Under the pieces are notes generated by a model. It saw nothing but the letters and a program-made list of their open reading frames with translations. It made no database searches and was not told the DNA's origin. Below are positions 40,518-49,064 of a stretch of DNA of 64,000 bases, piece by piece. A program made the translations under genes and the position numbers. Source of the DNA: Ottowia flava (GTDB lineage Bacteria; Pseudomonadota; Gammaproteobacteria; Burkholderiales; Burkholderiaceae_C); contig NZ_JBHUEJ010000031.1 in assembly GCF_042680565.1 (NCBI RefSeq), positions 1 through 64,000 of the forward strand. Direction: 5' to 3'. How positions within the stretch are numbered: position 1 is the stretch's first letter; every line of letters starts with the position of its first letter.

Positions 40518-41198
40518 ATGAAATCCCCAACTTCCGTCTTCGCGCTTTCGATTCTGGCCGCCGTCGCGGTCGCCGGGTGTGCCACAGACATCGGCAGCGG
40601 CAGCACGTCTTCGCAGTCGTCGGCCGAACTCGACGCCCTCACGCAGAAGATCGTGGGCGAGTCTTTCCACGACAAGGGCATCGTCAAAGTCAGCAAGGTC
40701 TTCGCCGACGACGAGACGATCCGCGCCTGCAACGCCGCAGACGTGTCGGGCAGACCGCTCGACGCCGAGACCGCCAAGCGCATCGAGGCGCTCAACATGA
40801 AGACCATCAAGTGGCCCGCGGGCGGCAAGTTCATCGGCGACTGGAAAGCCGGCGAAGCCCTGGCCCAGAGCGGCCGTGGCATGACCTGGACCGACTCCGA
40901 CAAGGTGCCCAACGGTGGCAATTGCTACAACTGCCACCAGATCGACAAGAAGGAAATTTCCTTCGGCACCATCGGTCCCAGCCTCTACAACTACGGCAAG
41001 CTGCGTGGCGTGAAAGACCCGAATGCGCCCGAATCCAAGGCCATGGTGGAGTACACCTGGGGCAAGATCTGGAACAGCAAGGCCTACAACGCTTGTTCCA
41101 ACATGCCGCGCGCCGGCCACATGGGCATCCTGACCGAGAAGCAGGTGGCGGACATCGTCGCCCTGCTGCTCGACCCGAGGTCTCCGGTCAACCAGTAA
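40518..41198 (+). CDS. soxX: SoxX cytochrome subunit (lipoprotein type)
   Basis: A 226-residue monoheme cytochrome, partner of SoxA. It begins with a lipoprotein signal, VAVAGC, with C21 as the lipidation site, so the SoxAX complex would be membrane-tethered. The heme motif is CYNCH (136-140) and the axial methionine lies in NMPRAGHMG (M196 or M202). An extra N-terminal segment of about 100 residues makes it longer than minimal SoxX. AGGAGAAA precedes the ATG and a terminator follows. Confidence 0.94.
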   Translation: MKSPTSVFALSILAAVAVAGCATDIGSGSTSSQSSAELDALTQKIVGESFHDKGIVKVSKVFADDETIRACNAADVSGRPLDAETAKRIEALNMKTIKWPAGGKFIGDWKAGEALAQSGRGMTWTDSDKVPNGGNCYNCHQIDKKEISFGTIGPSLYNYGKLRGVKDPNAPESKAMVEYTWGKIWNSKAYNACSNMPRAGHMGILTEKQVADIVALLLDPRSPVNQ

Positions 41199-41207
41199 GG
41201 GCCCACC

Positions 41208-41231
41208 AACCCGGCCATGCCGGGTTTTTTT
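41208..41231 (+). terminator. Intrinsic terminator after soxX
   Basis: AACCCGGC pairs with GCCGGGTT across CAT, followed by a T-run to 41231. It lies 28 nt before the soxB ATG, so soxB needs read-through or its own promoter. Confidence 0.88.
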
Positions 41232-41258
41232 GTTTGTCTTAGTTAAGCAGTCGCTGAT

Positions 41259-42995
41259 ATGAATCTGTCCAAACGCGAATTTCTCCAGGTGCTCAGCGCC
41301 GCCAGCGTCGCGGGCATGGGCCTGAGCCGCTATGCGCACGCCGCAACACCAGTGGCCGCCGAGGGCCTGTACGACGTGCCCAAGTTCGGCAACGTCTCCT
41401 TCCTGCACATGACAGACTGCCACGCGCAGTTGAAACCCATCTACTTCCGCGAGCCCAGCGTCAACCTGGGGCTCGGCGAAATGAAGGGTCGCCTGCCCCA
41501 CCTGGTGGGCGAGCACCTCCTCAAGGCTGCGGGCCTGAAGGCTGGCACGCCGGCAGCGCACGCGTTGACGTACCTCGACTTCGAGGCCGCCGCCAAGCGC
41601 TACGGCAAGGTCGGCGGCTTCGCACACCTGGCCACGCTGGTCAAGCGCATGAAGGAAAGCCGCCCGGGTGCACTGCTCCTGGACGGTGGCGACACCTGGC
41701 AGGGCAGCGGCACCTCGCTGTGGACCAAGGGCCAGGACATGGTCGACGCCTGCAAGCTGCTGGGCGTGGACGTGATGACCGGCCACTGGGAATTTACCCT
41801 GGGCATGGAGCGCGTCAAGGAGATCATCGAGAAGGACTTTGCCGGCAAGGTCGACTTCGTCGCCCAGAACGTCAAGACCACCGACTTTGGCGACCCCGTC
41901 TTCAAACCCTACGTCATCAAGCAGATGAACGGCGTGCCCGTGGCCATCATCGGCCAGGCCTTTCCTTACACGCCGATCGCCAACCCGCGCTACATGGTGG
42001 CCGACTGGGAATTCGGCATCCAGGACGAGAACCTGCAGAAGATGGTGGACGAAGCGCGTGGCAAGGGCGCGCAGGTCGTCGTGGTGCTGAGCCACAACGG
42101 CATGGACGTCGACCTGAAGATGGCCAGCCGCGTGCGCGGCGTGGACGCGATCCTGGGCGGCCACACCCACGACGGCATGCCGGTGGCCAGCGTCGTCAAG
42201 AACGGCGGCGGCCAAACCCTGGTGACCAACGCTGGCAGCAACGGCAAGTTCCTGGGCGTGCTCGACTTCGACGTCAAGGACGGCAAGGTCAGCGACTACC
42301 GCTACAAGCTGCTGCCCGTGTTCGCCAACATGCTGCCGGCCGACAAGGACATGGACGCGCTGATCACCAAGATCCGCGGCCCGTATGAAGCCAAGCTGGC
42401 CGAACAACTGGCCGTGACCGAAGGCCTGCTGTACCGCCGCGGCAACTTCAACGGCACCGGCGACCAGCTGATCGTCGACGCGCTGATGGACGTGCAGGGC
42501 GCCGATCTGGCCTTCTCGCCCGGCTTTCGCTGGGGCACCTCGCTGCTGCCGGGCCAGGCCATCACGCGCGAATGGCTGCTGGACATGACCGCCACCACCT
42601 ACAGCTACGCCACGCTCACCGAGATGAAGGGCGAGATGATCAAGACGGTGCTGGAAGACGTGGCCGACAACCTCTTCAACCCCGACCCGTACTACCAGCA
42701 AGGCGGCGACATGGTCCGCGTGGGCGGCCTGACCTACGCCTGCAGCCCGACCGAGGGCATGGGCAAGCGCATCAGCGACATGCGCCTGAAGGGGAAGCTG
42801 ATCGACCCCACCAAGACCTACAAGGTGGCCGGCTGGGCGCCAGTGGCCGAAGACGCCGCCAAAGCCCGCAACCCGACCATGGTCTGGGACGTGGTGGAGC
42901 AGTGGCTGAAGGCGCGCGGCGGCAGGGTCGCGCCGCGCAAGCTGAACAGCCCCAAGCTGAGCGGCGTGCTGCCGAACTCGGGTTACGCGGCCTGA
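41259..42995 (+). CDS. soxB: Thiosulfohydrolase SoxB
   Basis: A 578-residue di-manganese hydrolase of the 5'-nucleotidase family that releases sulfate from SoxY-bound sulfonate. Metal and catalytic motifs are FLHMTDCHAQL (48-58), LLDGGDTWQGSG, TGHWEFTLG, VVVLSHNGMDVD and LGGHTHDGMP. The leader SKREFLQVLSAASVAG has the position and hydrophobic pattern of a Tat signal but carries KR where RR is usual. The terminator at 43085 follows. Confidence 0.96.
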   Translation: MNLSKREFLQVLSAASVAGMGLSRYAHAATPVAAEGLYDVPKFGNVSFLHMTDCHAQLKPIYFREPSVNLGLGEMKGRLPHLVGEHLLKAAGLKAGTPAAHALTYLDFEAAAKRYGKVGGFAHLATLVKRMKESRPGALLLDGGDTWQGSGTSLWTKGQDMVDACKLLGVDVMTGHWEFTLGMERVKEIIEKDFAGKVDFVAQNVKTTDFGDPVFKPYVIKQMNGVPVAIIGQAFPYTPIANPRYMVADWEFGIQDENLQKMVDEARGKGAQVVVVLSHNGMDVDLKMASRVRGVDAILGGHTHDGMPVASVVKNGGGQTLVTNAGSNGKFLGVLDFDVKDGKVSDYRYKLLPVFANMLPADKDMDALITKIRGPYEAKLAEQLAVTEGLLYRRGNFNGTGDQLIVDALMDVQGADLAFSPGFRWGTSLLPGQAITREWLLDMTATTYSYATLTEMKGEMIKTVLEDVADNLFNPDPYYQQGGDMVRVGGLTYACSPTEGMGKRISDMRLKGKLIDPTKTYKVAGWAPVAEDAAKARNPTMVWDVVEQWLKARGGRVAPRKLNSPKLSGVLPNSGYAA

Positions 42996-43025
42996 CGACG
43001 TCTCGCCTGCGCCAGCTCGCTCCTG

Positions 43026-43080
43026 AATAAGGAGCTGACTGCGCAGATGGTTGTAGGCCCGAGAGCCAAAAAGGCTTGAA
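43026..43080 (+). repeat. Family A element, copy A12
   Basis: The copy reads AATAAGGAGCTGACTGCGCA, GATGGTTGTAGGCCCGAGAG, CCAAAAAGGCTTGAA. It lies between the soxB stop and its terminator. Confidence 0.75.
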
Positions 43081-43084
43081 CAAG

Positions 43085-43122
43085 AAAAAAGCGACTCGCC
43101 TTGGGGCGGAGTCGCTTTTTTT
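43085..43122 (+). terminator. Bidirectional intrinsic terminator after soxB
   Basis: AAAAAAGCGACTC pairs with GAGTCGCTTTTTTT over a GC-rich loop. A-tract and T-tract on both sides allow it to stop transcription of soxB and of the convergent gspE operon. Between 43123 and 43380 only repeat A13 was found. Confidence 0.88.
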
Positions 43123-43288
43123 CCATTGAACCCGGCCGAGTGAACCTGCACGCCGTGTCGCACCGACCCGCCGTCTGCACTGGCCGCGCAACGCGGGGCA
43201 ATGGCACGGCGCGGGTGGCGTGTGCGCCGGCCAGGTGCGGCGGGGCAACACGAGGTGATGCGGCTGGAGGTTGAACTGCCACCTTTGC

Positions 43289-43350
43289 GCTATCGAATGT
43301 GAAGCTAGCCGCGCAGTTGGCGCTAAGGCTAGAGGCCCAAAAGCCTTGAA
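43289..43350 (+). repeat. Family A element, copy A13
   Basis: The most complete copy: GCTATCGAATGTGAAGCTAG, CCGCGCAGTTGGCGCTAAGG, CTAGAGGCCCAAAAGCCTTG, AAA. It lies 30 bp beyond the 3' end of gspE. Confidence 0.8.
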
Positions 43351-43380
43351 AACAGCTGCCGCAACAGGCGGCGCTCACAC

Positions 43381-44781
43381 TCAATCGCGCGTGACGCGCA
43401 ACACTTCTTCCCGGCTGGTGATGCCTTCGGCGATCAGGCGTTCGGCGTCGTCGCGCATCAACTGCATGCCGGCGGCCAGGCCCGCGGCGCGGATGGCGGC
43501 TTCGGGCGCCTGTTCGTGCACCTGCGCGCGGATGCCGTCGTCGACCATCAGCAGCTCGAACACGCCGGTGCGGCCCTGGTAGCCCGTCTGGCCGCAGGTG
43601 TCGCAGCCCGCGCCGTTGCACACCGCGCAGTACTTGCGCACCAGGCGCTGCGCCAGCACACCGAGCAGCGAGCTGGACAGCAGGAAGGGCTCAACGCCCA
43701 TGTCGATCAGGCGCGTGACGGCGCTGGCGGCGTCGTTGGTGTGCAGCGTGGCCAGTACCAGGTGGCCGGTCAGCGAGGCCTGGATGGCGATCTGCGCGGT
43801 CTCGATGTCGCGGATCTCGCCGATCATGACAATGTCGGGGTCCTGCCGCAGGATAGCGCGCAGCGCACGCGCAAAGGTGAGTTCGATCTTGCTGTTGACC
43901 TGCGTCTGGCCGACGCCGGGCAGGTCGTATTCGATCGGGTCTTCCACCGTCATGATGTTGTTGCGCGTGGCGTCCAGGCGAGCCAGGCTGGCGTACAACG
44001 TGGTGGTCTTGCCTGACCCTGTGGGCCCGGTCACGAGGATGATGCCGTGCGGCTGCGCGATCAGGTGCTCGAATTTCTGCAGCACGCTGCCCTGCATGCC
44101 CACGGCTTCCAGCGTCAGCTTGCTTTCGGACTTGTCCAAGAGGCGCAGCACCGCGCGTTCGCCGTGCGCATTGGGCAGGGTGGACACCCGCACGTCGATC
44201 GCCCGCGTGCCCAGGCGCAGGCTGATGCGGCCGTCCTGCGGCAGACGTTTTTCGGCGATGTCCAGATCCGCCATGATCTTCAGGCGCGAGATCAGCGCCG
44301 CGTGCAACGCGCGGTTGGGCCGCACCACCTCGCGCAGCGCGCCGTCGACCCGAAAGCGCACGCTGGAATGGCGCTCGTAGGCTTCGATGTGGATGTCGCT
44401 GGCGCCGTCGCGCGCCGCCTGCGTCAAGAGCGCGTTCAGCATGCGGATGATGGGCGCGTCGTCGGCCGATTCCAGCAGGTCTTCGACCGCCGGCAGCTCC
44501 TGCATGATGCGAGACAGGTCGGCGTCGGATTCGACTTCGCTCACGACCGCCGCGGCGCTGGACTCGCTTTGCGAATAGGCGGTGCTGATGCGCTGGGCCA
44601 GGCTTTGCGCGTCGGCCTGCTGCAGCGCGATCGGCGCTGGGCCCGCGCCGAAGCTGCGCATGACCTCGCTCAACTGGCCAGCGTCAGGGTGGCCATCGTG
44701 CCACAGGGTAAGCCCGTGACCATCGTCTTCCAGCAGCAGGCGCGAGGTTCGCGCGAACGCGTAGGGCAGCGGGTAGCGCAT
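43381..44781 (-). CDS. gspE: Type II secretion ATPase GspE
   Basis: A 466-residue cytoplasmic ATPase that drives pseudopilus assembly. The Walker A is GPTGSGKTTTLYA, the Asp box IMTVEDPIEYDLPG, the Walker B ILRQDPDIVMIGEIRD, and the His box ATLHTNDAASAV. A tetracysteine zinc motif (CAVCNGAGCDTCGQTG) is present. The N1E domain is short. It is the last gene of the minus-strand gsp set, directly after gspD (9-nt gap). No gspF follows, although gspF usually does. Confidence 0.95.
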   Translation of the reverse strand: MRYPLPYAFARTSRLLLEDDGHGLTLWHDGHPDAGQLSEVMRSFGAGPAPIALQQADAQSLAQRISTAYSQSESSAAAVVSEVESDADLSRIMQELPAVEDLLESADDAPIIRMLNALLTQAARDGASDIHIEAYERHSSVRFRVDGALREVVRPNRALHAALISRLKIMADLDIAEKRLPQDGRISLRLGTRAIDVRVSTLPNAHGERAVLRLLDKSESKLTLEAVGMQGSVLQKFEHLIAQPHGIILVTGPTGSGKTTTLYASLARLDATRNNIMTVEDPIEYDLPGVGQTQVNSKIELTFARALRAILRQDPDIVMIGEIRDIETAQIAIQASLTGHLVLATLHTNDAASAVTRLIDMGVEPFLLSSSLLGVLAQRLVRKYCAVCNGAGCDTCGQTGYQGRTGVFELLMVDDGIRAQVHEQAPEAAIRAAGLAAGMQLMRDDAERLIAEGITSREEVLRVTRD

Positions 44782-44790
44782 GCCGTGCCC

Positions 44791-47493
44791 TCAGGGACGC
44801 GTGAATGTGGTGCCGCTGTAATCGCTGCCTTCACCGGCGATCGGATTGATCATCGGTGGCGGCGGGGCGGGCCGGCTCCAGGCCTCGGGCCGAGCGGGCA
44901 CGGCGGGCGGCAGACTGCTGGGGTTGATGGGCAGTACGACGCTGGCCTCCGGCTGCGTGGCCTGCTGCGTGGCGCGCATCATTTCGTAGCGGTCCAGCGA
45001 ATAGCTTTCGGTTGACGGCGCGTCGCGCACGATCACCGGGCGCAGAAAGACCATCAGGTTGGTCTTGCTGAGGCTGCGACCGCGGGTTTTGAACAGGTTG
45101 CCGACCACGGGCACGTCGCCCAGCACGGGTACCTTGTCCTCGGTGCTCTGGTAGGCGTCTTCCATCAAGCCACCCAGCGCGACGATGCCGCCATCGTTCA
45201 CCAGCACGCTGGATTCGATGGCGCGCTTGTTGGTGGTGGGGCCCGCCTGGTTGCCCAGGGTGCCAGGCACCACATTCGACGTTTCCTGGTAGATCACCAG
45301 CTTGATGGTGCCGTCTTCACTGATCTGAGGGCGCACCCGCAGCGTGAGGCCGACGTCCTTGCGGTCGTAGGTCTGGAACGGGTTGACCGAGTTGGTGTTG
45401 GAGCCGGTGTTGGTATAGCTGCCCGTCACCATGGGCACGTTCTGGCCGACGATGAACTTGGCTTCCTCGTTGTCCAGCGTCAGCAGGGTGGGCGTGGACA
45501 GCACGTTGCCCGCCCCGGTGCTCTGGATGAAGTTGGCCATGATGCCCAACGCATTGCTGCCCAGCAGCAGGTTGAAGCCGGTGCCAGGGGCCATTGTCGG
45601 CTTCCAGCCGGTCCGGTTGGCCCCCAGAAACTGGGCGGCAAAATCGAAGATGTTGGGCGTGACGGCGCCGCCTTCGCTGAGGCTCGGCGAGCGGTAGTTG
45701 GTGCCGACAACGCCAACGGTGCTGCCGTGGCGGCCGAGAGCCTGCCACTGGATGCCGAAATCCGCGGCGCGGTCGGCGCGCACCTCAGCGATCAGGCTTT
45801 CCACGAAGACCTGCGCGCGGCGCTGGTCCAGTTTGTCGATGACGGCGCGCAGCTCGCGGTAAACCGGTTCGGGCGCGCTGATGATCAGCGAGTTGGTGGC
45901 CGGATCGGCCTGGATCTGCCCGCCGGTCGACGGCTGGTTGTTGCCCGCGGCATTGATGGTCGGCCCCGAAGCTAGGCTATTGCCGCCGCTCGCGCCCTGC
46001 GCGTTGTTGATCGACTGCATGCCCTGGTTGGCACTCAATCCGCCCGCGCTGGCCATGGCGCCGCCACCTGCGCCGCCCGCACCGGCGTTGGACTGGCCGG
46101 GCAGCGCCGCCAGCGCGGCGCGCAGCGTCACCGCCAGCTTGGTGGCATCGGCATTTTTCAGGTAGACCACGAAAATGTTGCCACTGCCGCCGTCAGCGCG
46201 GGTGGTGGGCGGCTGGTCCAGTTGCTCGATCAGCGTTTTGGCCAAGGCCAACCGGGCGGGGTTGGCCGCCCGCACGATGATGGCGTTGCTGCGTGGCTCG
46301 GGAACCAGCGTGGTGCGGTAGCCTTCGTTGGCGCCAGCGGCTGCGGCCACCGGCACGTTCGGCTGACCGGGCACACCCTGTGGGGTTATCGCCGTGCCGC
46401 TGCCGCCCGATTCCAGCAGACGCGCCACGAGCGGAGCCAGATCCGAGGCGACCGCGTAACGCAGACGCACCACCTCGACACCCGTGGCGTTCGACACGTC
46501 CAGCGATGAAATGATGCGCGCCAGCCGCTGCAGGTTGTCGGCGTAGTCGGTGATCACCAGCGAGTTGGTGCTGGCGTTGACGTTGATCGTGTTGTTCGGG
46601 CTGATCAGCGGCCGCAGCACCGGGACCAGATTGTTGGCATTCTCGTGCGTCAGGCGGAAGATCTGCGTGACGATCTGGCCGCCCGTGGCGCGCGGCGTGC
46701 CCGCCGACACCGCGCTGCTTTGCAGCTTGGCTTCGGCTTCGGGCAGCACCACGTACATGCCGTTGGATTCGACCAGCGCAAAGCCTTGCGTGCGCAACTG
46801 GGTCGAAAAAAGGCGCATCGCTTGCGCAGGGCTCACCGGCGTGGTGCTGGTCAGCGTCATCGTGCCCTTGACGCGCGGGTCCACCACCACGTTGCTGCCG
46901 GTGATGGTGGCCATGGTGCGCGCCACGGCGTCGATCTCGGCGTTGGCGAAATCCAGCGTGACGTTGCCACGTGCTGTTGGCTGCGATTCCTTGGAGGACT
47001 CGGGCGTGGCGGCGGCGCGCTTGCGGGGCGCGGCTTCGGGCGCTGGCGCATCGCCGGTCTTGGCTTGCGCGAGGACCACGGCGGGTTGGGTGGAGGCGGC
47101 CGAATCCGGCTCCAGCGTCAGCAGCAAGGCGTTGCCTTCGCGTGAAGTGCGAACGTTGGCGGCCTCGGCCAGTTCCAGCACCATCCGTGTGCGGTCACCG
47201 GCGGCGGCCAGGCGAATGCCCTTGATGTTGCCTTGCGCCAGCGGCACGGTACTCGCCATGTTCCCTGTCTGGATGCCCGGCAGATCGATGGCGATGCGCG
47301 GCGGTGACTGCATCAGGAAGCTGCTGGGCGACACGTCGGTGGCGCCGTTGAATTCGATGCGCACCGCATCGCGTCCGTCTTTCTGCAGGCCCGTGATGGC
47401 GCTGATGGCGGCCTGCGCGTTGACCATGGTCGCGGCGCCCAGGAGGGTGACGGCGGTCGCGGTCTGGCCCCAGTGCTTCAGCACGTGGTGCAT
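44791..47493 (-). CDS. gspD: Type II secretion secretin GspD with an N-terminal AMIN domain
   Basis: About 900 residues, forming the outer-membrane secretin. After a signal peptide ending MVNA, residues about 30-115 look like an AMIN domain (SFLMQSPPRIAIDLPGIQTG, then RTRMVLELAEAANV), as in PilQ but not typical GspD. A Pro/Ala linker follows, then the N0/N1-N3 ring domains (TLDFANAEIDAVARTMATIT, NTINVNASTNSLVITDYADN). A Gly/Asn/Ala-rich insert (GGAGGGAMASAGG) lies inside N3. The secretin core includes VPVLGDVPVVGNLFK. I chose the ATG at 47493; one 63 nt upstream is possible. A 205-bp gap separates it from gspN. Confidence 0.92.
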   Translation of the reverse strand: MHHVLKHWGQTATAVTLLGAATMVNAQAAISAITGLQKDGRDAVRIEFNGATDVSPSSFLMQSPPRIAIDLPGIQTGNMASTVPLAQGNIKGIRLAAAGDRTRMVLELAEAANVRTSREGNALLLTLEPDSAASTQPAVVLAQAKTGDAPAPEAAPRKRAAATPESSKESQPTARGNVTLDFANAEIDAVARTMATITGSNVVVDPRVKGTMTLTSTTPVSPAQAMRLFSTQLRTQGFALVESNGMYVVLPEAEAKLQSSAVSAGTPRATGGQIVTQIFRLTHENANNLVPVLRPLISPNNTINVNASTNSLVITDYADNLQRLARIISSLDVSNATGVEVVRLRYAVASDLAPLVARLLESGGSGTAITPQGVPGQPNVPVAAAAGANEGYRTTLVPEPRSNAIIVRAANPARLALAKTLIEQLDQPPTTRADGGSGNIFVVYLKNADATKLAVTLRAALAALPGQSNAGAGGAGGGAMASAGGLSANQGMQSINNAQGASGGNSLASGPTINAAGNNQPSTGGQIQADPATNSLIISAPEPVYRELRAVIDKLDQRRAQVFVESLIAEVRADRAADFGIQWQALGRHGSTVGVVGTNYRSPSLSEGGAVTPNIFDFAAQFLGANRTGWKPTMAPGTGFNLLLGSNALGIMANFIQSTGAGNVLSTPTLLTLDNEEAKFIVGQNVPMVTGSYTNTGSNTNSVNPFQTYDRKDVGLTLRVRPQISEDGTIKLVIYQETSNVVPGTLGNQAGPTTNKRAIESSVLVNDGGIVALGGLMEDAYQSTEDKVPVLGDVPVVGNLFKTRGRSLSKTNLMVFLRPVIVRDAPSTESYSLDRYEMMRATQQATQPEASVVLPINPSSLPPAVPARPEAWSRPAPPPPMINPIAGEGSDYSGTTFTRP

Positions 47494-47698
47494 GAGGCAG
47501 CGCAGACAGGGTTGACTGGCCGCCGAGAAGGGGTTATTGACACGGGCGCGGGCCATCGGGCATACGTCTCTGCAGGCGATTTCCACTGTAGCAGTTGGGC
47601 CTGCAAGGGTCAGAATTCGGCGCGCCAGATTGTGTGAAAATTCCATAAAAACAACGACTTGCCTAGGATTTGTCAGCTTTGACATCAAGTTGCGGTGC

Positions 47699-48514
47699 TC
47701 AGCCGATCGAGATGATCGCGCGCTCGCCCTGGCGTCTTCCGAGAATGTTGAGCAGGTTGGCGAGTTGCGCCTCGAGGCCCGGGGCCGCGGTGGCTTCGCC
47801 CTTGAAACGCAGGCGCGACCCGACCCACTGGCCGTCGCCCGACAGGCGCAGCGCGCCGTCCAGCGTCGACAGTTGCAGCGAAACGGCATCGCCGCCCTGA
47901 ACCTGTACGCGGTACGAGCCGAGCGGCTGCACCGTCGAGAGGCGCGAGGACAGGTGGCGCAGGGTAACGTCCAGTGCACCTGCTACCGCCAGCCGACCGG
48001 AGACCGACTCGACCTGAAGCCCACGCGTCGACAAAGCGAGTTCACCCTGCGGCTGAACGGTGTTCCAGGGTGTGCCGAGGCCGGTCAGTACCGCGGCGGG
48101 CCATTGCGACTGCGCGTCGGCAATGCGGACGCGCCCGCCACCCCAAAGGGGGGTGACGGCGAGATCCAGTGGTGTGTTCGGCGTACAGCAGTCGGCAGTC
48201 ACCGCGGCGCGCACGCCAGTCCAGTCCGGCCGCAGTCGCCACTGCACGCGCCCAGGCAGCGCGGTGACGTCCTGGCTGCCGGCACCACCGGTGAGCACCA
48301 GCCGCGCGGATCCGGCCCAGAGGCTTCCCGCCGGCTCGGTCAACTGGACCATGCCGCGGCTCGCGCTGTACACGCCCTGTGCCAGCCACCGTGCCGGGGC
48401 GGTGACCACAACCACGGCCAGCAGTCCGAGCAGCGCGCCTGCCACGGCCCACGCCCAGGGCGCGCGCAAGCCACGTTCGCCAGGGTCTGCGCTGCCGCGC
48501 TTCCAGATCTTCAT
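47699..48514 (-). CDS. gspN: Type II secretion protein N
   Basis: A 271-residue inner-membrane protein with a basic N-terminus and one membrane helix (about 20-40). A beta-rich periplasmic domain follows with the GspN signature region LTEPAGSLWAGSARLVL and NVQPQGELALSTRGL-like strands. GspN is an accessory subunit present in some type II systems and is dispensable in several. It starts 31 nt after gspM. Confidence 0.88.
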   Translation of the reverse strand: MKIWKRGSADPGERGLRAPWAWAVAGALLGLLAVVVVTAPARWLAQGVYSASRGMVQLTEPAGSLWAGSARLVLTGGAGSQDVTALPGRVQWRLRPDWTGVRAAVTADCCTPNTPLDLAVTPLWGGGRVRIADAQSQWPAAVLTGLGTPWNTVQPQGELALSTRGLQVESVSGRLAVAGALDVTLRHLSSRLSTVQPLGSYRVQVQGGDAVSLQLSTLDGALRLSGDGQWVGSRLRFKGEATAAPGLEAQLANLLNILGRRQGERAIISIG

Positions 48515-48545
48515 CGGGGGCTCCCCGGCAATGGTGCGCGCGGCC

Positions 48546-49064
48546 TCACGAGCTGGGCACGCTGAGTGACAGGGTGCCGCTCCAGTGCACCGGAGCGCCC
48601 GGGGCGGTGTCGCCGCTGCGGGTCAGACGCGCTTCGACCGGCGTGGCCCGCGCGTTGACGCGCACGTCAGACAGCCAGTCTGCCAGTGCCGCGGCAGATG
48701 CGCCCTTCAGAACGACGTTGGCGCGATCGCCGATCACGCTCAGCTGCCCGGTATCACCCAGGCGCTGCTTCATCGCGGTCTCGAGCGCCTTCAAGGCCTC
48801 ATCCTGCGCCAGCCGGGGCACGGACTTGAGCGCGTCCGCCTCGGCCTTGAGTTGTTGCATCTGCTGCGCCTGGGCCTGCAAGGCCGTTCGCTGGGCCGGG
48901 GCTTCGCGCAGTGTGCGCAGCGCCGGTGCCAGGCCGACCCACCACAGCACTGCCAGGCCGACCACGGCCATCGCCAGCACCACCATACGCCGCTCGCGGG
49001 CGTCCATTTGCGCCCAGTTAAGCGCCAGGCGGCCAGGTGGCCGGTTTTCCCGAGCGCGGCTCAC
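48546..49064 (-). CDS. gspM: Type II secretion protein M
   Basis: A 172-residue inner-membrane protein with one membrane helix (VVLAMAVVGLAVLWWVGLAP), a coiled coil (LQAQAQQMQQLKAEADALK) and a ferredoxin-like periplasmic domain. I chose GTG at 49064, because it overlaps the gspL stop (GTGA) as at other junctions here. The ATG at 49007 (MDARERRM) is a shorter alternative. It anchors GspL. Confidence 0.88.
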   Translation of the reverse strand: MSRARENRPPGRLALNWAQMDARERRMVVLAMAVVGLAVLWWVGLAPALRTLREAPAQRTALQAQAQQMQQLKAEADALKSVPRLAQDEALKALETAMKQRLGDTGQLSVIGDRANVVLKGASAAALADWLSDVRVNARATPVEARLTRSGDTAPGAPVHWSGTLSLSVPSS

